Shown in pieces: positions 1-4,174 of a stretch of DNA of 5,147 bases. The position numbers were made by a program, and so were the translations under genes. The stretch spans positions 1 to 5,147 of the forward strand of contig JAZDPW010000027.1 in NCBI GenBank assembly GCA_043797305.1, given 5' to 3'. Position 1 is the first letter of the stretch; the number at the start of each line of letters is the position of its first letter. Source of the DNA: CAZGHF01 sp043797305. Lineage in GTDB: Bacteria; Patescibacteriota; Minisyncoccia; UBA6257; GWB1-50-10. The notes below the pieces were generated by a model. That model was not told the origin of the DNA, did no database searches, and was given only the letters and a program-made list of their open reading frames with translations.

Positions 1-462
1 CTTCCGGAATTTCGCCGCCACATCGGCGTTATTTTTCAGGATTTTCGCCTTCTTCCCAGGAAAAGCGTTTTTGAGAACATTGCCTTCGCCTTGGAAGTTT
101 GGGGCAAGCCGCAAAAAGAAATCAATGAACTCGTACCCCAGGTTTTGGACATGGTCGGGTTGCGGGACAAGATTTTCAATTTTCCGCCGGAACTCTCGGG
201 CGGCGAAAAACAGCGGGTGGCTATCGCCCGGGCGATGATTACGAGACCGGACGTTTTGATTGCCGACGAGCCGACGGGCAACCTGGATCCCTACAACACT
301 TGGGAAGTAATCAAGCTTCTTACGAAGATAAATGAGCTTGGCAGTACCGTTATTCTCGCGACTCACGACAAAGATGTTGTGACTACGATTGGTCAGCGGG
401 TGATAACGTTGGACAAAGGAAAAGTGGTCAAAGACGACCCAACGGGGAAATTTATTCTATAA
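1..462 (+). CDS. ftsE: Cell-division ATP-binding protein FtsE, 5' end outside window
   Basis: ATPase subunit of the FtsEX complex. In studied bacteria FtsE binds ATP on the cytoplasmic side and drives FtsX to activate peptidoglycan hydrolases at the division site. The frame is open from base 1, giving 153 visible codons; the Walker A part lies upstream. Visible in order: Q-loop region GVIFQDFRLLP (codons 9-19), ABC signature LSGGEKQ (65-71), Walker B VLIADE (85-90), D-loop NLDP (94-97) and H-loop ATHD (His at 122). The Q-loop form with DFRLLP and the short tail ending just after the H-loop domain fit FtsE better than LolD or MacB ATPases, and ftsX follows 8 nt downstream. The TTG at 91 is internal, because conserved FtsE sequence precedes it. 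The intact motifs give no sign of decay. Confidence 0.94.
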   Translation, partial: LPEFRRHIGVIFQDFRLLPRKSVFENIAFALEVWGKPQKEINELVPQVLDMVGLRDKIFNFPPELSGGEKQRVAIARAMITRPDVLIADEPTGNLDPYNTWEVIKLLTKINELGSTVILATHDKDVVTTIGQRVITLDKGKVVKDDPTGKFIL

Positions 463-463
463 T
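458..463 (+). promoter_or_regulatory. Possible internal -10 element before ftsX
   Basis: A perfect TATAAT overlaps the ftsE stop codon and lies 7 nt before the ftsX ATG. The same -10-to-start spacing is seen at other starts in this window. No convincing -35 is visible about 17 nt upstream, and the region is AT-rich, so chance is a real alternative. If active, it would give ftsX a nearly leaderless transcript besides read-through from ftsE. Confidence 0.25.
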
Positions 464-470
464 TATTTAA

Positions 471-1376
471 ATGGTAACTTTATCCCGCATTATCAGATAC
501 GCTTGGCATGGATTTCTCCGAAACGGCTGGCTTTCGGTTTCAACAATCGGCATTATGATTCTCGCGCTCCTCGTTTTTGAGAGCTTGATTTTATTCAACG
601 TCATTGCGAGTGGCGCCATTGAATCGGTTCAGGAAAAAGTGGACATCAGTGTTTATTTCAAGAGCAACGTTTCCGAAGATTCCGTTTTGAACATTAAGCG
701 CTCTCTGGAAGGTTTGACGGAAGTGAAATCGGTGGAATACGTTTCCCGGGAAGAAGCGCTGGAGGAATTCAAGGTCCGCCACGCCGGCGACGAAACAATC
801 GTCCAGACGCTCGATGAGCTTGACGAAAATCCGCTCCTTGCTTCCCTGAATATCAAAGCCAATGAGCTTGGTGAGTACGATACGATAGCCGGTTATCTGG
901 AGGCTTCGAACTTGGAGGAATCGATTGAAAAGGTGACTTACGCCCAGAATAAGGTTGTTATTGACCGCCTTGACAAGCTTACCAATACGACTGAGAGAGG
1001 AGTGGTCGGGCTTACCGTTTTCTTGGCGTTTTTGGCGGTGCTTGTCACTTTCAACACCATTCGCCTCGCCATATTTTCGAACAAAGAACAGATTGAAATT
1101 ATGCGTCTGGTCGGCGCTTCCAACAGCTTTATTCGCGGGCCTTATATTGCCGAAGGAGTTCTCTACGGGTTAATCGCGGCGGTGGTTAGCTTTACCGTTC
1201 TTATTCCCGTGATAAGTTTTGCCGCTCCCTACATTGCGGGCTTTATTTTGGAAATAGACCTCGGCGAGTATTTTGCCGCCAACTGGGGCAAGCTCTTTCT
1301 TTATCAGGTTGTCTTTGGTATCGCTCTGGGAATTATCTCGAGCACCATCGCGATAAGGAAGTACTTGGAGTTTTAA
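471..1376 (+). CDS. ftsX: Cell-division protein FtsX
   Basis: Membrane subunit of FtsEX, 301 residues, a normal length for FtsX. The topology is typical: a short cytoplasmic N-terminus, TM1 (about 21-46), a large extracytoplasmic domain (about 47-177), then TM2 (178-200), TM3 (226-252) and TM4 (276-296). The external domain carries the recognisable LDENPL stretch (117-122). The cytoplasmic loop after TM2 has KEQIEIMRLVGAS (205-217), the conserved segment that contacts FtsE. In other bacteria the external domain binds a hydrolase or an adaptor such as EnvC or PcsB; no such partner is encoded here. The ATG is 8 nt after the ftsE stop, so the two are almost certainly co-transcribed. There is no Shine-Dalgarno before the start, only an AT-rich stretch. 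It ends 4 nt from the convergent gene. Confidence 0.95.
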   Translation: MVTLSRIIRYAWHGFLRNGWLSVSTIGIMILALLVFESLILFNVIASGAIESVQEKVDISVYFKSNVSEDSVLNIKRSLEGLTEVKSVEYVSREEALEEFKVRHAGDETIVQTLDELDENPLLASLNIKANELGEYDTIAGYLEASNLEESIEKVTYAQNKVVIDRLDKLTNTTERGVVGLTVFLAFLAVLVTFNTIRLAIFSNKEQIEIMRLVGASNSFIRGPYIAEGVLYGLIAAVVSFTVLIPVISFAAPYIAGFILEIDLGEYFAANWGKLFLYQVVFGIALGIISSTIAIRKYLEF

Positions 1377-1380
1377 AAAC

Positions 1381-2187
1381 TTACTTTGCGAGGCACCCCG
1401 AAAAAGTAGTCGTGTCGTTTTCCGTGATGAAAGCCGTGTCGCCTTTATTCCAAAAGACGAATGATTCGTCGGCTTTCGCGTAGCGCGCGCCGGAGGCGGA
1501 AATGGCGCGGGGAACTGAAAGTTTCCTCTCGTCGCTCAAAACCAAATCCACGTACTTGTCGTCGGTGGGATAAAAAGTGGCGGTAATGGTTTTCTCGTCA
1601 TCGCAATTGAAGACGGCTGTTTTTGGCGTCGCGGCGGTGCAATATTCTTCCCAAATTCTTATGCAGGACTCTCTTGCTTCGCACCAGGAATAGCCGGCTC
1701 CGATAAGACAGCCGTGCTCGTCTTTTTGTCCGCCTATCAGTTCTTCACGGGTTATCGTAAACGGTTTGCTCTCGGCCGATATCGGATCGGTTATGGGGAT
1801 CGCTTCGTAGCTGTTTACGGTCAGCATATAAATGCCGGTCGGATACATGTCGGAAATAGTCCAATCCATGCTCCCGGTATTTTCAAGATTTATGAAAACG
1901 ATGGGGTCGAACTCCTGTCCTTCGGTTTGGAGCTCCGGCGGCGGGATTCGGCGCAAAGTAACGGAGATTTTATTCCCCGGTGAAATGTTTTTTGTAGTCC
2001 AAGTGATAAGTTGCGTCGAACCGGTTGTCCAGGCGTCCCCCTTGCTGGGGGAGGTAATCGTAATTGATGGCTTTCCTCCGTACTTTTCGAAGGCGTAAAG
2101 CCCTCCCGCGATAACCAGTACCCCGACTATTATGAGAACGACGCCGACTGGCGCTAGTCCCGCCCGCGAATTTGAATTATTAATCAT
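1381..2187 (-). CDS. Membrane-anchored Ig-like / Cys-rich / MliC-domain protein (putative lysozyme inhibitor)
   Basis: 268 residues in four parts. An N-terminal signal anchor (about 12-33, after R8) places the rest outside the membrane. Residues 41-146 resemble the Kre9/Knh1-type Ig-like domain (SITITSPSKGDAWTTGS, then QLITWTTKNI). A small module at 157-183 has four cysteines (C160, C169, C175, C183) in the pattern HGC-x8-C-x5-C-x7-C. Residues 190-266 match MliC, the membrane-bound inhibitor of c-type lysozyme: C195 and C265 at the positions of the family disulfide, SASGARY-like ASGARY (231-236), then FWNKGDTA (245-252). S232 and K248 correspond to the Ser and Lys reported to enter the lysozyme active site in Pseudomonas MliC; this match is by motif, not by alignment. 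Characterised MliC proteins are short lipoproteins, so the modular architecture is unusual. The ATG at 2187 follows TAGAAT by 6 nt. Domain calls are from recall, without a search. Confidence 0.85.
   Translation of the reverse strand: MINNSNSRAGLAPVGVVLIIVGVLVIAGGLYAFEKYGGKPSITITSPSKGDAWTTGSTQLITWTTKNISPGNKISVTLRRIPPPELQTEGQEFDPIVFINLENTGSMDWTISDMYPTGIYMLTVNSYEAIPITDPISAESKPFTITREELIGGQKDEHGCLIGAGYSWCEARESCIRIWEEYCTAATPKTAVFNCDDEKTITATFYPTDDKYVDLVLSDERKLSVPRAISASGARYAKADESFVFWNKGDTAFITENDTTTFSGCLAK
2036..2052. repeat. GC-rich perfect hairpin inside the MliC-domain gene
   Basis: TCCCCC and GGGGGA pair perfectly (6 bp) around the loop TTGCT. The hairpin lies in the Ig-like domain part of the minus-strand gene, coding for the segment SPSKGD (46-51). 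The encoded residues fit the domain at normal length, so this is not clearly an insertion. It may reflect codon choice or a small repeat. Confidence 0.4.
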
Positions 2188-2193
2188 GCCCTC

Positions 2194-2199
2194 ATTCTA
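2194..2199 (-). promoter_or_regulatory. Putative -10 of the MliC-domain gene (leaderless start)
   Basis: On the minus strand TAGAAT (5 of 6 matches to TATAAT) lies exactly 6 nt before the ATG at 2187, so transcription would begin at or next to the start codon. The best -35 candidate 17 nt upstream is ACAACA (2222-2217), only a half match. The GAGGG between the -10 and the ATG is too close to the start to act as a Shine-Dalgarno. Confidence 0.4.
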
Positions 2200-2234
2200 C
2201 ACCCTCGGCTCGTAATTGTTGTGATTTTGCGGTG

Positions 2235-2264
2235 TTGACGGAACTGGTTGGACGGGCATATCGT
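2235..2264 (+). promoter_or_regulatory. Putative promoter of the thioredoxin-permease operon
   Basis: TTGACG (2235-2240, 5 of 6 to consensus), an 18-nt spacer and TATCGT (2259-2264, 4 of 6). Six nt separate the -10 from the ATG at 2271, predicting a leaderless or almost leaderless mRNA. The -35 overlaps the upstream in-frame GTG at 2232, which argues against that codon as the true start. The site sits in the 83-nt divergent gap shared with the MliC-domain gene. Confidence 0.45.
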
Positions 2265-2270
2265 AACATT

Positions 2271-2513
2271 ATGCAAATTCAAGTAATAGGTTCGGGCTGT
2301 CCGACCTGCAAGAAGTTATTCGACCTGACTAAAAAAGCGGTTGAGGAATTGAATCTGGGAGTAGAGGTAGAATACATTACCGATGTCCGGAAAATCGTGG
2401 CGATGGGACTTATGCAAAGCCCCGTCCTTGCGGTAAACGGTAAACCTGCCGTGGTCGGTTTTGTGCCGGATGTCGAGAAAATAAAACAGGTCATCAGCGA
2501 AAACATCCGGTAG
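2271..2513 (+). CDS. Small CPTC thioredoxin-like redox protein (Thioredoxin_3 family)
   Basis: 80 residues with a compact thioredoxin fold: beta strand MQIQVIG, redox motif C10-P-T-C13, helix (about 14-28), strand VEVEYI, then the cis-proline loop QSPVLAVNGK (P51) and a C-terminal helix. This matches the MTH895/TM0996 group of small thioredoxin-like proteins (often annotated redox-active disulfide protein 2), whose members are about 75-80 residues. A cytoplasmic disulfide exchange role is likely. I chose the ATG at 2271 over the in-frame GTG at 2232 because it gives the family length, and because the 13 extra codons lie over a plausible promoter. The permease gene starts 2 nt after the stop, so the two are an operon. 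In other genomes this kind of protein is often found beside DUF318 permeases, which suggests it serves or repairs the transporter or its thiol-reactive substrate; that role is inference. Confidence 0.9.
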   Translation: MQIQVIGSGCPTCKKLFDLTKKAVEELNLGVEVEYITDVRKIVAMGLMQSPVLAVNGKPAVVGFVPDVEKIKQVISENIR

Positions 2514-2515
2514 TT

Positions 2516-3478
2516 ATGTTTTATCCTCTTGAGCTTTTGGCCGAATGGCTTACCCACGACGTGTTTCGTATCGCACCGAACACGCTTCTTGCGGGTACTG
2601 TCAGTTTTTTTATCGCTGATATTATCAAGGTTTTTTTGCTTCTTGCCGTTATCATTTTCGCGGTGTCCGTCATCCGCTCCTTTATTCCTCCGGAGAAAGT
2701 GCGGGCGATTCTTTCCAGTAAACGGAAATATCTGGGGCACGTCCTGGCTTCTTTTTTCGGCATTTTCACCCCGTTCTGTTCTTGCAGCGCCATCCCGCTT
2801 TTCCTCGGACTCGTGGAGGCGGGCGTGCCTTTAGGAGTCACATTTTCATTTCTTATTTCTTCGCCCATGATAAACGAGGTGGCGCTCGTTCTGCTTCTCG
2901 GTCTTTTCGGCTGGAAGATTGCTTTTATCTACATCGGGAGCGGTTTTCTCATTGCCGTTTTTGCCGGAATATTCGTGGGCGCCCTGAAACCGGAGGGTCT
3001 GGTTGAAAAATTCGTTTTTGAAAACAAGGTTTCGCAGACCCATGAAGCCGGGAAAATAAACTGGAGCGAACGATTGAGTTACGCTCGGACCTATACCGCC
3101 GATATCTTGAAGAAAGTGTGGCTTTACGTCGTGGTCGGCATCGGCGTCGGTGCGTGGATACACGGGTTTGTTCCGGCTGATTTCTTGGCGCAATATGCCG
3201 GCGCCGATAAGTGGTACGCCGTGCCCCTCGCCGTCCTTATTGGTATCCCGCTCTACTCGAACGCGGCGGGCGTAATTCCGCTTGTTTCAGCTCTCTCCGA
3301 AAAAGGCGTGGCGATGGGAACGGCTTTGGCGCTTATGATGTCGGTAACGGCCCTGTCGTTCCCCGAGTTCATGATTCTGAAAAGGGTTATGAAAATAAAA
3401 CTCATCCTAATCTTTGCCGGAATAGTAGGAGCGGGGATTATCTTGACCGGCTATCTTTTTAATTGGGTCTTAGGATAA
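2516..3478 (+). CDS. YraQ/ArsP-type permease (DUF318, UPF0718)
   Basis: 320 residues, strongly hydrophobic, with about eight membrane segments in two related halves split by a polar loop (about 158-195). Family hallmarks in the first half are FTPFCSCSAIPLFLG (84-98, with C88 and C90), then FLISSPMINE (112-121). The second half repeats the pattern weakly as GIPLYSNAAGVIPL (243-256), with Asn where several relatives have Cys, followed by SVTALSFPEFMIL (276-288). Characterised relatives such as ArsP export trivalent organoarsenicals through conserved cysteines; most members of the family have no known substrate. Length is normal for the family. No ArsR-type repressor is visible in the window, and the partner gene is the CPTC protein 2 nt upstream. 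No Shine-Dalgarno precedes the ATG, so translation is probably coupled. Family membership is firm; the substrate is unknown. Confidence 0.9.
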   Translation: MFYPLELLAEWLTHDVFRIAPNTLLAGTVSFFIADIIKVFLLLAVIIFAVSVIRSFIPPEKVRAILSSKRKYLGHVLASFFGIFTPFCSCSAIPLFLGLVEAGVPLGVTFSFLISSPMINEVALVLLLGLFGWKIAFIYIGSGFLIAVFAGIFVGALKPEGLVEKFVFENKVSQTHEAGKINWSERLSYARTYTADILKKVWLYVVVGIGVGAWIHGFVPADFLAQYAGADKWYAVPLAVLIGIPLYSNAAGVIPLVSALSEKGVAMGTALALMMSVTALSFPEFMILKRVMKIKLILIFAGIVGAGIILTGYLFNWVLG

Positions 3479-3524
3479 AAATATTGGCTGTGTTCTCCGG
3501 TCTAGTACCAAAACCTTTCAATCA

Positions 3525-3545
3525 GTCCTTCGATAAACTCAGGAT
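3525..3545 (-). repeat. Small palindromic repeat, copy 1
   Basis: On the plus strand TCCT (3526-3529) and AGGA (3541-3544) close an 11-nt loop, TCGATAAACTC; G3525 and T3545 can add a wobble pair. The loop matches TCGACAAGCTC, the complement of the copy-2 loop, at 9 of 11 positions. It lies 47 nt after the permease stop, in opposite orientation to copy 2. Confidence 0.7.
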
Positions 3546-3558
3546 AAATATATCAAAG

Positions 3559-3579
3559 ATAGTGAGCTTGTCGAACTAT
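3559..3579 (+). repeat. Small palindromic repeat, copy 2, inverted relative to copy 1
   Basis: ATAGT (3559-3563) pairs perfectly with ACTAT (3575-3579) around the 11-nt loop GAGCTTGTCGA. The stem sequence is unrelated to that of copy 1 but is still self-complementary. Together with copy 1 it can also form a longer hairpin: 3529-3541 with 3563-3575, 11 of 13 Watson-Crick pairs plus one G-U, loop 21 nt. The outer TCCTT (3526-3530) and AAGGA (3582-3586) are also complementary. Confidence 0.7.
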
Positions 3580-3596
3580 ATAAGGATTCTTTGAGC

Positions 3597-3619
3597 GTCA
3601 GTTAAGGGGTCGAACTGAC
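3597..3619. repeat. Hairpin upstream of the 59-residue ORF
   Basis: GTCAGTT (3597-3603) and AACTGAC (3613-3619) form a perfect 7-bp stem with a 9-nt loop. An alternative stem GGGTC/GACCC (3607-3611 with 3617-3621) overlaps it. The right arm overlaps the proposed -35 of the next promoter, so it could be an operator-like dyad. No T-run follows, so it is not a standard terminator. Confidence 0.35.
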
Positions 3620-3643
3620 CCGTCTCGGTTGCAGTAGTATAAT
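3615..3643 (+). promoter_or_regulatory. Putative promoter of the 59-residue membrane protein
   Basis: CTGACC (3615-3620, 4 of 6 to TTGACA), a 17-nt spacer and a perfect TATAAT (3638-3643). The ATG at 3650 is 6 nt after the -10, so the predicted transcript is leaderless. This is the best promoter in the window and the main support for the small ORF being real. Confidence 0.55.
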
Positions 3644-3649
3644 AAAATT

Positions 3650-3829
3650 ATGAAACGGCCTCTGTGGCTTTACGTTGTCGGCGTTATCATCGTCCTCGCG
3701 ATCGTTAACTGCATCGCGTGGTTCGCTGGTGGAGGAATACACGCGAGAAGCATAGGTATCTTTTCCATTAGCTTCTTATTAGGGATGCTCGCGATGTATA
3801 TCGCCGTGCATCTTTACAGATACAAATAG
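3650..3829 (+). CDS. 59-residue protein with two membrane helices, unknown function
   Basis: I do not recognise this protein. The frame runs from ATG to TAG for 59 residues, MKRPLWLYVVGV... to ...HLYRYK. Two hydrophobic segments (about 5-26 and 34-56) are separated by a short turn containing GGG, H31 and R33. With positive charges at both ends (K2, R3; R57, K59) the likely shape is a hairpin with both ends in the cytoplasm. A strong-looking promoter with TATAAT stands 6 nt before the ATG; there is no Shine-Dalgarno. It stands alone between the permease operon and the minus-strand tRNA. Codon use (ATC, GCG, GTC rich) resembles that of the neighbouring genes. Chance cannot be excluded at this length, but the promoter fit and the clean helix pattern make a real gene likely. 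Confidence 0.62.
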   Translation: MKRPLWLYVVGVIIVLAIVNCIAWFAGGGIHARSIGIFSISFLLGMLAMYIAVHLYRYK

Positions 3830-3832
3830 AGG

Positions 3833-3880
3833 GACGGCTATCAGATCGCCGTCGCTTCGGTTCGAATCTGAGATGGGTCA
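3833..3880 (+). other. tRNA-like 3' fragment or pseudo-tRNA remnant
   Basis: The stretch folds like the 3' half of a tRNA. A stem GACGGC/GCCGTC (3833-3838 with 3848-3853) encloses a 9-nt loop. A T-arm follows: TTCGG (3856-3860), loop TTCGAAT (3861-3867) and CTGAG (3868-3872), five pairs including two wobbles. Then comes ATGGGTC (3873-3879), where an acceptor strand would be, and A3880 as discriminator. No D-arm or adjoining 5' acceptor strand is present, since the preceding bases are the end of the 59-residue ORF. A functional tRNA is therefore unlikely. It could be a decayed tRNA or attachment-site remnant, or chance. The first stem may simply be a hairpin after the small ORF. Confidence 0.3.
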
Positions 3881-4014
3881 CGGGTCTGAAGTTAGAACCA
3901 ACATTTAAAAAATCTAGGAAACAACGCTCTCCGGTCTGCCTCGATACTGCGCTGACTCGTTCCCTCTCTTTTGCTCTGGACGATTGTAATCCCTCGTCGT
4001 AAACTCCTCGGGAT
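3881..4014. other. Unassigned intergenic stretch
   Basis: No gene with a start codon, known RNA or repeat was recognised. The minus strand is purine-rich, and one minus-strand frame stays open for 36 codons (4024 down to a TAG at 3914) with no usable start. The strand bias and open frames could mark a decayed gene or a structured RNA, but nothing decides this. Confidence 0.3.
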
Positions 4015-4056
4015 GATTAATTTTCTAAGCTCGTTCCTCGCTAAGAAAATTTAATC
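4015..4056 (-). repeat. Long AT-rich inverted repeat just downstream of tRNA-Gln
   Basis: The arms 4015-4030 and 4040-4056 are complementary over about 15 of 17 positions, with one bulged base and one mismatch, around a 9-nt loop. On the minus strand it begins 2 nt after the tRNA discriminator base. No T-run follows on either strand, so it is not a textbook intrinsic terminator, but it could end or help process the tRNA transcript. Confidence 0.55.
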
Positions 4057-4058
4057 AG

Positions 4059-4129
4059 CTGCCGGGCTTGGATTCGAACCAAGGTGACGACTTCCAGAGA
4101 GTCGCATCCTACCACTAGATGACCCGGCA
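4059..4129 (-). tRNA. tRNA-Gln, anticodon CTG
   Basis: A complete cloverleaf can be read on the minus strand, 71 nt including the discriminator. The acceptor TGCCGGG/CCCGGCA has seven pairs. The D-arm ATCT/GGAT has loop AGTGGTA. The anticodon stem CGACT/AGTCG encloses loop CTCTGGA, giving anticodon CTG (4097-4095) after U33. The variable region is TCAC, and the T-arm is CTTGG, TTCGAAT, CCAAG. The U1-A72 pair and G73 discriminator agree with glutamine identity. It decodes CAG. The 3' CCA is not encoded (CTG follows G73), so it must be added by CCA nucleotidyltransferase. It lies 45 nt downstream of fmt on the same strand and may be co-transcribed, though it also has its own candidate promoter. 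Confidence 0.95.
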
Positions 4130-4143
4130 ATTCTTTAGTATTA

Positions 4144-4172
4144 TTGATAAACTATGCGTAAGAATAAATCAA
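4144..4172 (-). promoter_or_regulatory. Putative promoter of tRNA-Gln
   Basis: On the minus strand: TTGATT (4172-4167), a 17-nt spacer, then TATCAA (4149-4144). The expected transcription start falls about 7 nt before the mature tRNA 5' end at 4129. The -35 begins 2 nt after the fmt stop codon. Each box matches consensus at 4 of 6 positions. Confidence 0.4.
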
Positions 4173-4174
4173 CT

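Noticed and set aside
815..825. GAGCTTGACGA in ftsX, one base from the repeat core
   Set aside because: It encodes the conserved FtsX segment before LDENPL, and its flanks are not self-complementary, so it is ordinary coding sequence.
1369..1381. AGTTTTAAAAACT dyad between the convergent ftsX and MliC-domain genes as a bidirectional terminator
   Set aside because: The loop is one base and the stem is nearly all A/T; it would not form a stable terminator hairpin.
1903..1913. 11-mer GGGGTCGAACT shared with 3606-3616
   Set aside because: Shared 11-mers are expected by chance in a window of this size, and the flanks differ.
2067..2067. One entry in the findings list (labelled placement note, starting at 2067) carries no observation
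   Set aside because: It is an empty entry with interest 0 and an end coordinate beyond the window; it should be ignored.
2232..2270. Upstream in-frame GTG as start of the thioredoxin-like gene
   Set aside because: The extra 13 residues do not resemble the family, overlap a TTGACG...TATCGT promoter-like pair, and exceed the usual length of about 80.
2279..3193. Long minus-strand open frames opposite the thioredoxin and permease genes (2279-2740, 2521-2868, 2846-3193)
   Set aside because: They are antisense shadows of clearly recognised genes with low-complexity basic translations and no family features.
3494..3503. 10-mer TCTCCGGTCT repeated at 3928-3937
   Set aside because: Similarity ends at the 10-mer; this is within chance expectation.
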